Positions 1 through 6,648 of a stretch of 64,000 nt of DNA are shown here, in pieces (position 1 is the first letter of the stretch; each line of letters begins with the position of its first letter). The notes under the pieces are model-generated. The model was not told where the DNA came from, did not search any database, and was given only the letters and a program-made list of their open reading frames with translations. This DNA is from Nocardioides astragali (GTDB taxonomy: Bacteria > Actinomycetota > Actinomycetes > Propionibacteriales > Nocardioidaceae): NCBI RefSeq assembly GCF_024436375.1, contig NZ_JAFMZM010000006.1, positions 412,510 through 476,509 on the forward strand, in the 5' to 3' direction. Made by a program: the position numbers and the translations under genes.

Positions 1-673
1 CGGTGGGCTCGGCCTCGCCGACGACCTTGCCCAGCCGGATGACGGTGATCCGGTCGGCGACCTCGCGGACCTCGCGGAGCTTGTGGGTGATGAAGACGAT
101 GGCCTTCCCCGCCTCCTTGAGCTGGCGCATGATCTCCATCAGCTCGTCGGTCTCCTGGGGCGTCAGGACCGCGGTCGGCTCGTCGAAGACGAGGAGCTCG
201 GCGTCGCGCGAGAGGGCCTTGATGATCTCCACGCGCTGCTGGACACCGACCGGAAGGTCCTCGACCAGCGCGTCGGGGTTGACGTGGAAGCCGAACCGCT
301 CGGAGATCTCGAGGACGCGCTTGCGGGCCTCGTCGACGTCGAGCGTGCCGCCGAAGCCGGTGGACTCGTTGCCGAGCATCACGTTCTCGGAGACCGTGAA
401 GACGGGGATGAGCATGAAGTGCTGGTGGACCATGCCGATCCCGGCCGCCATCGCGTCTCCGGGCCCGGTGAAGTGCTGGACCTCGCCGTCGAGCTCGATC
501 TCGCCCTCGTCGGCCTTGTAGAGGCCGTAGAGCACGTTCATGAGGGTCGACTTGCCGGCACCGTTCTCACCGAGCAGGCAGTGGATCTCACCGGGCTCGA
601 CCGTGAGGGAGATGGAGTCGTTGGCCACCACGCTGCCGAAGCGTTTGGTGATGCCTCGCAGGACGAGTCTCAT
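1..673 (-). CDS. Nucleoside-type ABC transporter ATP-binding protein, C-terminus cut by window edge
   Basis: ATPase of a sugar/nucleoside ABC importer (the ATPase type that partners BMP lipoproteins, two ABC domains in one chain). About 224 residues are present. Walker A GENGAGKST is at about residues 35-43, the signature region LPVGVQQRVEI at about 140-150 and Walker B LLVFDEPT at about 160-167, followed by a FITHKL switch. In this family the first-domain signature is degenerate, as here (VGVQQ rather than SGGQ). The start is the ATG at 673; an in-frame ATG at 682 adds three residues and cannot be excluded. It lies 87 nt downstream of the BMP lipoprotein gene on the same strand, separated by a strong hairpin. 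The second ABC domain and the permeases should lie left of the window. Confidence 0.9.
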   Translation of the reverse strand, partial: MRLVLRGITKRFGSVVANDSISLTVEPGEIHCLLGENGAGKSTLMNVLYGLYKADEGEIELDGEVQHFTGPGDAMAAGIGMVHQHFMLIPVFTVSENVMLGNESTGFGGTLDVDEARKRVLEISERFGFHVNPDALVEDLPVGVQQRVEIIKALSRDAELLVFDEPTAVLTPQETDELMEIMRQLKEAGKAIVFITHKLREVREVADRITVIRLGKVVGEAEPT

Positions 674-698
674 GGATCGCATCCTAGGGTCGGAAAGT

Positions 699-739
699 TG
701 GCAAAAGAGAGGGAGGCCGACGATTCGTCGGCCTCCCTC
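699..739 (-). terminator. Intergenic terminator/attenuator hairpin between BMP lipoprotein gene and ABC ATPase gene
   Basis: A perfect 14-bp stem (709-722 pairing with 726-739) has a 3-nt loop. On the minus strand it is followed by CTCTTTTGCC, a short U tract. It sits after the BMP stop and before the ATPase start. This fits a partial Rho-independent terminator that lets the binding protein be made in excess over the ATPase, a common arrangement in importer operons. The read-through role is inferred. Confidence 0.75.
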
Positions 740-760
740 CGCGATGGAGCGTGGTGGTGC

Positions 761-1882
761 TCAGCCCAGGTAGGACTTGACCTCGATCGAGCCGTCGATG
801 ATGCCGGCCCTCACGGTCTCGAGCTCAGACTCGAGCTCGGGGTTGACCTTGTCCTCGAACTCGTGGAACGGCGCGATGTCGACCCCGCCGTTCTCGAGGG
901 TGCCGATGTAGGGGGCGAAGTCGAACTCGTCCTTGCCAGCAGCCAGGACGGCCTCGTAGGTCGAGACCTTCATGCCCTTGAGGATGGAGGTCAGGACGTA
1001 CGGCTGGGTGGCGGGGTCGGTCTCGTAGAGGTCGGCGTCGACACCGAGCATCGCGATGTCCTTGCCCGAGTCCTCGATCGCGGTGATCGCGCCCTGGTAG
1101 ATCGGGCCACCGACGGGCAGGATCACGTCGACGTCCTGGTCGAGGATCTGCTTGGCGGTGCTGGTCGCGGCCTCGTTGGCCTCGAAGCCTCCGGTGAAGG
1201 AACCGTTCTTGCCGTCCCAGCCGACGACCTCGACGTCCTTCTTCTTCTCCTTGGCGTAGTACTCGGCGCCCTGCTTGAAGCCGTCCATGAAGATCGTGAC
1301 GGTCGGGAAGGGCATGCCGCCGTAGGTGCCGACCGTGCCGGTCTTGGTGTAGTCAGCAGCGGCGTAGCCGGCCAGGAACGCGGCCTCGGCCGTGTTGTAG
1401 AGCAGCGGCTTGATGTTGGCCTCGTCGGCCTTGCCGTCGAAGGTCTGGCCGTCCTCGCCACCGTCGGCCGAGTCGTCGATGAGGACGTACTCGATGTCGG
1501 GGTTGGCGGCGGCCGACTCCTTGGTGGCCGAGGCCAGGGCGAAGCCGACCGTCACGATGACGTCGCAGCCCTCGCCGACCAGGCTCTCCAGGTTGGGGCC
1601 GTAGTCGTTCTCGCTGTTGGACTCGACGTCCTTGAGCTCGACGCCGAGCTCGTCGGCGGCCTGCTTGGCGCCCTCGTAGCCGAGCTGGTTGAACGACTTG
1701 TCGTCGAAACCACCGGCGTCGGAGACGATGCACGGCAGGAAGTCGCTGACGGCGGGCGTCTCGCTCCCGCCACCGGTCCCGGTGTTGGTCTCTTCCTCGG
1801 GCGCGTCACCGCACGCAGCCAGGGTCGCGGCAGCAAGCAGCGACACCAGGCCGCTCGCGACGACCTTCCTCGACTTCTTCAC
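761..1882 (-). CDS. BMP-family ABC transporter substrate-binding lipoprotein (nucleoside type)
   Basis: Extracytoplasmic binding protein of the Bmp/PnrA/Med family, likely delivering nucleosides to the ABC importer encoded downstream. 373 residues. The lipoprotein signal is MKKSRK, a hydrophobic stretch, then LAAC with acylated Cys24, followed by an acidic/Thr-Gly linker. Family features include DAGGFDDKSFNQ near residue 57, VTVGFALASAT, and the YNTAEAAFLAGYAA and GTYGGMPFPTVTIFMDGF segments. It is first in the visible minus-strand operon. The neighbouring cytidine deaminase and thymidine phosphorylase genes, divergently transcribed, support nucleosides as ligand. A riboflavin or other BMP ligand is possible but less favoured by context. 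Confidence 0.93.
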   Translation of the reverse strand: MKKSRKVVASGLVSLLAAATLAACGDAPEEETNTGTGGGSETPAVSDFLPCIVSDAGGFDDKSFNQLGYEGAKQAADELGVELKDVESNSENDYGPNLESLVGEGCDVIVTVGFALASATKESAAANPDIEYVLIDDSADGGEDGQTFDGKADEANIKPLLYNTAEAAFLAGYAAADYTKTGTVGTYGGMPFPTVTIFMDGFKQGAEYYAKEKKKDVEVVGWDGKNGSFTGGFEANEAATSTAKQILDQDVDVILPVGGPIYQGAITAIEDSGKDIAMLGVDADLYETDPATQPYVLTSILKGMKVSTYEAVLAAGKDEFDFAPYIGTLENGGVDIAPFHEFEDKVNPELESELETVRAGIIDGSIEVKSYLG

Positions 1883-2054
1883 AATGCCTCCAAGTTCATG
1901 TACCCCAGGGTGGGGTCAGTGTTCCGGCGTCATGATGCCCCCCTGAGTGCCACCCGTCACGCGGTTCGGGACTCCTGATATGCGTTTGAGACATAAAAGT
2001 CGCAGAAGATCTTTCGGCGGAAAGTGCCAAAGACCACGGCTTCGTTGTATGCGC

Positions 2055-2066
2055 CATAGTGGCGGC
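2055..2066 (+). promoter_or_regulatory. Likely leaderless promoter of cdd-deoA
   Basis: CATAGT at 2055-2060 lies six bases before the GTG at 2067, so transcription would begin at or next to the start codon. No Shine-Dalgarno is seen before this GTG. The same spacing recurs at many gene starts in this window. No clear -35 was found. The rest of the 1883-2054 gap is the divergent leader of the BMP gene, where only a small CTTTC/GAAAG inverted repeat near 2013-2026 is visible. Confidence 0.45.
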
Positions 2067-2480
2067 GTGCATCAGTCGGAGTGGGACGACCTCAAGACAG
2101 CCGCCGTCGAGGTGATGGCGCGCGCCTACGCGCCGTACTCGGGGTATCCCGTGGGCGCGGCCGCGCGCGTCGACGACGGCCGGCTCGTGGTCGGCTGCAA
2201 CGTGGAGAACGCGGCGTACGGCGTCGTGCTGTGCGCCGAGTGCGGGGTGGTGTCCCAGCTGCACGCCACTGGGGGTGGCCGGCTGACCCACTTCGTGTGC
2301 GTGAACGGCGACGGGGACGTCATCATGCCGTGCGGGCGCTGCCGGCAGCTGCTGTTCGAGCACGGCGGCCGCGACCTGCTGCTCTGGACCGTGTCGGGGA
2401 TCAAGCCCATGTCCGAGGTGCTGCCCGACGCCTTCGGGCCCGAGGACCTCGCCGACTTCGCAGGGGAAGGAACGCAGTGA
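2067..2480 (+). CDS. cdd: Cytidine deaminase
   Basis: Deaminates cytidine/deoxycytidine to uridine/deoxyuridine in pyrimidine salvage. 137 residues, the usual size for the small homotetrameric zinc enzyme. The CNVENA substrate segment is at about 44-49, the CAE active site at 56-58 (zinc Cys56, proton-shuttle Glu58) and PCGRC at 88-92 (zinc Cys89 and Cys92). The GTG at 2067 is chosen because upstream in-frame sequence is Arg-rich and unlike the family, and because CATAGT sits at leaderless -10 distance. Its stop overlaps the deoA start by one base, so the two are translationally coupled. Confidence 0.95.
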   Translation: MHQSEWDDLKTAAVEVMARAYAPYSGYPVGAAARVDDGRLVVGCNVENAAYGVVLCAECGVVSQLHATGGGRLTHFVCVNGDGDVIMPCGRCRQLLFEHGGRDLLLWTVSGIKPMSEVLPDAFGPEDLADFAGEGTQ

Positions 2481-3763
2481 TGCCCGCACACGACGCCGTC
2501 GAGGTCATCCTCGCCAAGCGCGACAAGCAGGAGCTGAGCGACAGCCAGATCGACTGGGTCATCGACGCCTACACCCGTGGCGAGGTCGCCGACGAGCAGA
2601 TGTCCGCCCTCGCCATGGCGATCCTGCTCAACGGCATGAACCGCACGGAGATCGCGCGCTGGACCGCGGCGATGATCGCGTCGGGCGAGCGGATGGACTT
2701 CTCGACGCTCACGCGGCCGACGGCCGACAAGCACTCCACGGGCGGTGTCGGCGACAAGATCACGCTCCCGCTGGCACCCCTCGTCGCCGCTTGCGGCGTG
2801 GCGGTGCCGCAGCTGTCGGGCCGTGGGCTCGGCCACACCGGCGGCACCCTGGACAAGCTCGAGTCCATCCCCGGGTGGCGCGCGGCGCTGAGCAACGAGG
2901 AGATGTTCGCCATCCTCGAGGACGTCGGCGCGGTCATCTGCGCGGCCGGCGACGGACTCGCCCCGGCGGACAAGAAGCTGTACGCCCTGCGCGACGTCAC
3001 CGGCACGGTCGAGGCCATCCCGCTGATCGCGAGCTCGATCATGAGCAAGAAGATCGCCGAGGGCACCGGCGCCCTGGTGCTCGACGTCAAGGTCGGCAGT
3101 GGCGCCTTCATGAAGGACCTCGCCACCGCCCGCGAGCTCGCCGAGACGATGGTCGCGCTGGGCACCGACGCCGGGGTGCACACCGTCGCCCTGCTCACCG
3201 ACATGGCCACGCCGCTCGGGCTGAGTGCCGGCAACGCCGTCGAGGTCGCCGAGTCGGTCGAGGTGCTGGCGGGCGGCGGCCCGGCCGACGTGGTCGAGCT
3301 GACCCTCGCCCTGGCCCGCGAGATGCTCGCAGGCGCCGGTCGCGGTGACGTCGATCCGGCCGACAAGCTGGCCGACGGCTCCGCGATGGACGCCTGGAAG
3401 GCGATGATCCGCGCCCAGGGCGGTGACCCCGACGCCGAGCTCCCACAGGCGCGCGAGTCGCACGTGGTCCCCGCCCCCGCGAGCGGCACGCTCACCCGCC
3501 TCGACGCGATGGCGGTCGGGCTGGCCGCGTGGCGCCTCGGCGCGGGCCGCGCCCGCAAGGAGGACCCGGTGCAGGCTGGGGCCGGTGTGGTCTGGCACGC
3601 CCGCCCGGGCGACGCGGTCACCGAGGGTCAGCCGCTCTTCACCCTGCTCACCGACGAGCCGGAGCGCTTCGACAGGGCGCTGGCATCGTTGGGGGGCGGC
3701 TACGACATTGCCGACGGCGCGTCGTTCACCCCTGGCCCGATCGTGCTGGACCGGGTCGGCTAG
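2480..3763 (+). CDS. deoA: Thymidine (pyrimidine-nucleoside) phosphorylase
   Basis: Phosphorolysis of thymidine/deoxyuridine (and possibly uridine) to base and (deoxy)ribose-1-phosphate. 427 residues. KHSTGGVGDK is at about 84-93 (phosphate site) and the family signature SGRGLGHTGGTLDKLE at about 113-128. The C-terminal alpha/beta domain contains the RKEDPVQAGAGV segment typical of the family. The ATG at 2480 is preceded by GGGGAAGGA and overlaps the cdd stop (TGATG). Product deoxyribose-phosphate would feed DeoC, encoded at about 11 kb. Confidence 0.95.
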   Translation: MPAHDAVEVILAKRDKQELSDSQIDWVIDAYTRGEVADEQMSALAMAILLNGMNRTEIARWTAAMIASGERMDFSTLTRPTADKHSTGGVGDKITLPLAPLVAACGVAVPQLSGRGLGHTGGTLDKLESIPGWRAALSNEEMFAILEDVGAVICAAGDGLAPADKKLYALRDVTGTVEAIPLIASSIMSKKIAEGTGALVLDVKVGSGAFMKDLATARELAETMVALGTDAGVHTVALLTDMATPLGLSAGNAVEVAESVEVLAGGGPADVVELTLALAREMLAGAGRGDVDPADKLADGSAMDAWKAMIRAQGGDPDAELPQARESHVVPAPASGTLTRLDAMAVGLAAWRLGAGRARKEDPVQAGAGVVWHARPGDAVTEGQPLFTLLTDEPERFDRALASLGGGYDIADGASFTPGPIVLDRVG

Positions 3764-3771
3764 ACCGCGGA

Positions 3772-3797
3772 CTGATCGCGAGCAAGCTCGCGATCAG
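3772..3797. terminator. Bidirectional hairpin between deoA and the MaoC-like gene
   Basis: An 11-bp perfect inverted repeat, CTGATCGCGAG and CTCGCGATCAG, has a CAAG loop. It follows the deoA stop on the plus strand and contains the stop codon of the convergent MaoC gene (TCA at 3794-3796). No U tract follows on either side, so any termination may be Rho-assisted. Confidence 0.65.
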
Positions 3798-4246
3798 GCG
3801 AGGAGCAGCACGACGTGCGCGGCCACGCAGGCCGGCTTGTCGTGGCCCTCGATCTCGATCGTGTGCTCGACGACCAGCTGCTTGCCGGTGGGCAGGTCGC
3901 GCACCTCGCCGAACCGCACGTGGGAGCGCAGCCGGCTGTCCACCGGCACCGGGCTGGGGAAGCGCACCTTCTCCAGCCCGTAGTTGAGCCGGGCGCCCGG
4001 CGTCGCGAGGCGGAAGACCTGGGAGGCGAAGTGCGGCAGCAGGCTCAGGGTGAGGAAGCCGTGGGCGATCGTCGTGCCGAACGGCCCGCTGGTCGCAGCG
4101 TCGAGGTCCACGTGGATCCACTGGTGGTCCAGCGTGGCGTCCGCGAACGCGTCGATGCGGGCCTGGTCGACCTCGAGCCACTCACTGGTGCCGATCTCGG
4201 ACCCGGCGGCGGCGGCGACGTCGTCGAGCGTGGTGAAGGTGCGCAT
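3794..4246 (-). CDS. MaoC-family hot-dog dehydratase (NodN/R-hydratase type)
   Basis: Single hot-dog-fold protein of 150 residues in the MaoC/(R)-specific enoyl-CoA hydratase group, so probably a hydration/dehydration step on an acyl-CoA-like substrate. Visible motifs are DATLDHQWIHVD with the Asp40-x4-His45 catalytic pair, then GPFGTTIAHGFLTLSL (about 54-69). The start is the ATG at 4246; TAGGGT (4258 down to 4253) lies six bases upstream, so the mRNA is probably leaderless. It is convergent with deoA and divergent from add, with no pathway link visible. Substrate unknown. Confidence 0.85.
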   Translation of the reverse strand: MRTFTTLDDVAAAAGSEIGTSEWLEVDQARIDAFADATLDHQWIHVDLDAATSGPFGTTIAHGFLTLSLLPHFASQVFRLATPGARLNYGLEKVRFPSPVPVDSRLRSHVRFGEVRDLPTGKQLVVEHTIEIEGHDKPACVAAHVVLLLA

Positions 4247-4305
4247 GGCCTCACCCTAGGAGTCGCGGCCAGCGGGTCGTCCCGGGTGGCTGGTTGGATG
4301 GTCCC

Positions 4306-5409
4306 GTGAGCGACGTGACCCAGACGACCAAGCACCTGCCGACCCGCGAGCAGGTGCACGCGGCCCCGAAGGTGCTGCTGCACGACCACCTCGACGGCGG
4401 GCTGCGGCCGCAGACGATCGTCGAGCTCGCTGCCGAGGTCGGCCACCAGCTCCCGGCCGACGACGCCGAGTCGCTCGGCCGCTGGTTCGCCGAGTCGGCC
4501 GACTCCGGCTCCCTGGTGCGCTACCTCGAGACCTTCGACCACACGGTCGCGGTGATGCAGAACGGACCGGCCATCGCGCGGGTGGCGCGTGAGTGCGTCG
4601 AGGACCTGGCCGCCGACGGCGTGGTCTACGCCGAGGTGCGCTACGCGCCCGAGCAGCACGTGACCGGCGGGATGTCGCTCGACGAGGTCGTCGCGGCGGT
4701 GCGGGAGGGTTTCGAGGCGGGCATGGCCGCGAGCGGCGGCCGGATCGTCGTACGACAGCTGCTGACCGCGATGCGTCACCAGGCGCGGTCGATGGAGATC
4801 GCCGAGCTGGCGGTCAAGTGGCGCGACGAAGGGGTCGCGGGCTTCGACATCGCGGGCGCTGAGGCCGGCTTCCCACCCACCCGCCACCTCGACGCGTTCG
4901 AGTACCTCCAGCGGGAGAATGCCCACTTCACCATCCACGCGGGCGAGGCGTTCGGGCTGCCGTCGATCTGGCAGGCGCTCCAGTGGTGCGGCGCCGACCG
5001 GCTGGGCCACGGTGTGCGGATCATCGACGACATCACCGTCGCCGACGACGGCGCGGTCGAGCTCGGCCGGCTGGCGGCCTACGTGCGGGACAAGCGGATC
5101 CCGCTGGAGATGTGCCCGAGCTCCAACATCCAGACGGGCGCCGCCGAGTCCTTCGCCGCGCACCCGATCGGGCTGTTGACCAAGCTGCGCTTCCGGGTCA
5201 CGGTCAACACCGACAACCGGCTGATGAGCGGGACGTCGATGACCGACGAGATGCACGGGCTGGTCGAGGCGTTCGGCTACACGCTCGAGGACCTGCGGTG
5301 GTTCACCATCAACGCGATGAAGTCGGCCTTCCTGCCCTTCGACGAGCGGCTCGCGATCATCGAGAAGGTCGTCAAGCCCGGCTACGCCGAGCTCATCGCT
5401 CAGGACTGA
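4306..5409 (+). CDS. add: Adenosine deaminase
   Basis: Converts (deoxy)adenosine to (deoxy)inosine in purine salvage; the product suits PunA encoded at about 27 kb. 367 residues. Zinc/substrate motif HDHLDG is at about 26-31, HAGEAFG holds the catalytic Glu, MCPSSN follows, and TVNTDN is the C-terminal metal-ligand Asp region. The GTG at 4306 is preferred over an in-frame TTG at 4294: alignment with the usual N-terminus is better and TTGGAT lies at leaderless -10 distance. It ends just before the convergent peptidase-like gene. Confidence 0.94.
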   Translation: MSDVTQTTKHLPTREQVHAAPKVLLHDHLDGGLRPQTIVELAAEVGHQLPADDAESLGRWFAESADSGSLVRYLETFDHTVAVMQNGPAIARVARECVEDLAADGVVYAEVRYAPEQHVTGGMSLDEVVAAVREGFEAGMAASGGRIVVRQLLTAMRHQARSMEIAELAVKWRDEGVAGFDIAGAEAGFPPTRHLDAFEYLQRENAHFTIHAGEAFGLPSIWQALQWCGADRLGHGVRIIDDITVADDGAVELGRLAAYVRDKRIPLEMCPSSNIQTGAAESFAAHPIGLLTKLRFRVTVNTDNRLMSGTSMTDEMHGLVEAFGYTLEDLRWFTINAMKSAFLPFDERLAIIEKVVKPGYAELIAQD

Positions 5410-5936
5410 CGGGCCCGTGATCGGGCGGGGCTGACCACGAACCACGGGCGGTCCCAGCCGGCCAGGCCGAGGTCGCCCTGCTCCCACTGGTCCCGGCCCA
5501 GGTCGACGACGAGCCCTGACGCCGGCTCGTAGGTCCGGGTGCGGCCGCCCGCGACGCCGGTCACCAGCACGACGTGCCGCGGCAGGACCCGGTCGCCGAC
5601 GAAGACCGCGGCGGGCCGGTCCGCGCTCGCGCTCTCGAGGTGGGCCAACACCCGACGGCCCAGGCGGACCACGCGGACGGCGTAGCGCACCCCCGTGAGC
5701 AGGCGCAGCTCGCGTGCCACCGCCCAGGGCGGGGTGCCGAACGCGCGCGGCCACGGCACCTGCCAGCCCCCGGCCGTGTCGGTGAGCGAGGTGATCCGGC
5801 GGTGCAGGGTGCGCGCCTCGTGGGCGAAGGTCGCCTGGTCGCGCACCAGCCCGGCGTAGGGCGGGTGGACCAGTCGGCGGGCCATCACCAGCGAGGCGGC
5901 CCCGCACGACCGGCGGTCGGGCTGCTGGAGCCTCAC
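5400..5936 (-). CDS. Small C39-like cysteine peptidase candidate
   Basis: 178 residues, not clearly named. The N-terminus has LQQPDRRSCGAAS with candidate nucleophile Cys11 in the Q-x(6-8)-SCGAAS context of papain-like C39 peptidases. A candidate general-base His121 lies in LPRHVVLVTG, and YEPASGLV (136-143) occupies the place where the third catalytic residue usually lies. There is no signal peptide, transmembrane segment or ABC domain, unlike bacteriocin exporters. The GTG start at 5936 overlaps the upstream kinase stop (GTGA), so the two are coupled. Its 3' end overlaps the convergent add gene by 10 bases. The peptidase call is motif-based inference. Confidence 0.55.
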   Translation of the reverse strand: MRLQQPDRRSCGAASLVMARRLVHPPYAGLVRDQATFAHEARTLHRRITSLTDTAGGWQVPWPRAFGTPPWAVARELRLLTGVRYAVRVVRLGRRVLAHLESASADRPAAVFVGDRVLPRHVVLVTGVAGGRTRTYEPASGLVVDLGRDQWEQGDLGLAGWDRPWFVVSPARSRARQS

Positions 5937-6550
5937 GCCGAGCCGGTCGAGGGCTGGGGTTGGGCGGTCAGCTCGGCGTACGCCTGGTCGGGCGTGGCCT
6001 GGCGGCACCCGCGCTCGACGGCGTGCGCCACCACGCGGCGCTGGTCGCGCAACAGGTCCAGGCCGCGACGCACGAGCACGACGGGCGGCTTCCGGTGCTC
6101 GCGCAGGTCGCGGGTGAGCCGGCGCCAGAAGGTGACCAACGGGTGCTGGGTGATGCAGTAGGCCGCCGCGAGCAAACCGGCCCGCCGGGACTCGGCGACG
6201 ACCTCCGGCGCAAAGATGCCCTCGGCGACGAAGCGCGTCCGGCCGCCCAGGTCGACCGGGCGCGAGCCGGTCCGGCCGTTGAGGGCGATCTCGTAGATCG
6301 GGACCTCGGTCCGGCCCGTGCGGCACAGCTCCTCGATCGCCTGGAGGGCGTCGTCGTGGCTCCAGGAGTCCGGGTGGTCCCAGTCCACGATGCCGGCGTT
6401 CGCCCCGGTGGTGATGCGGGGTAGCGACGGGTCGTCCCCGTCCTTGTAGAAGTCGTCGAGCCGGAGGATCGGGAGCCCGAGCCGCTCGGCGAGCCGGGAC
6501 TTGCCGGCTCCGCTCGGCCCTGCCAGGACCACCACCTGGGCGCTCTGCAT
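5933..6550 (-). CDS. Uridine kinase-like P-loop phosphotransferase
   Basis: 205 residues. Walker A GPSGAGKS is at 11-18, followed by RLDDFYKDGDDPSLP, the uridine kinase/phosphoribulokinase-type substrate loop, and later an EGIFAPE segment where UDK-type enzymes have their lid acids. The role would be ATP-dependent phosphorylation of a nucleoside or similar small hydroxyl substrate. The context of cdd, deoA and add supports salvage. It is first in a two-gene minus-strand unit with the peptidase-like gene. It is shorter and more divergent than classical Udk, so substrate is uncertain. Confidence 0.8.
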   Translation of the reverse strand: MQSAQVVVLAGPSGAGKSRLAERLGLPILRLDDFYKDGDDPSLPRITTGANAGIVDWDHPDSWSHDDALQAIEELCRTGRTEVPIYEIALNGRTGSRPVDLGGRTRFVAEGIFAPEVVAESRRAGLLAAAYCITQHPLVTFWRRLTRDLREHRKPPVVLVRRGLDLLRDQRRVVAHAVERGCRQATPDQAYAELTAQPQPSTGSA

Positions 6551-6595
6551 CGCTGGAGACTCATTTCCTTCGTTCGGCCACGGACGGTAAAGCCG

Positions 6596-6607
6596 GAGAC
6601 TAGTCTC
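6596..6607. promoter_or_regulatory. Perfect 12-bp palindrome in divergent intergenic region
   Basis: GAGACTAGTCTC is a perfect palindrome between the divergent kinase and VWA genes. A further half-like GGAGACT lies near 6555-6561, close to the kinase start. TAGTCT inside the palindrome could be the -10 of the plus-strand gene, with start about 13 nt later and a leader of about 40 nt. No regulator gene is adjacent. Operator function is inferred. Confidence 0.4.
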
Positions 6608-6648
6608 GCCCAGACCCCCGATTGAACGCTCCTTGTGGGAGGACCTTC

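Noticed and set aside
83..1978. 631-residue open frame on the plus strand across the ABC ATPase and BMP genes
   Set aside because: Low-complexity Val/Leu/Asp/Gly antisense shadow of two well-supported minus-strand genes; typical of GC-rich DNA.
1883..2054. Riboswitch in the long leader of the BMP gene
   Set aside because: Only a 5-bp CTTTC/GAAAG stem is visible and no purine-riboswitch-like conserved core was recognised.
5400..6550. Bacteriocin processing/export locus
   Set aside because: No precursor peptide with a double-Gly leader and no ABC exporter domain on the C39-like protein.
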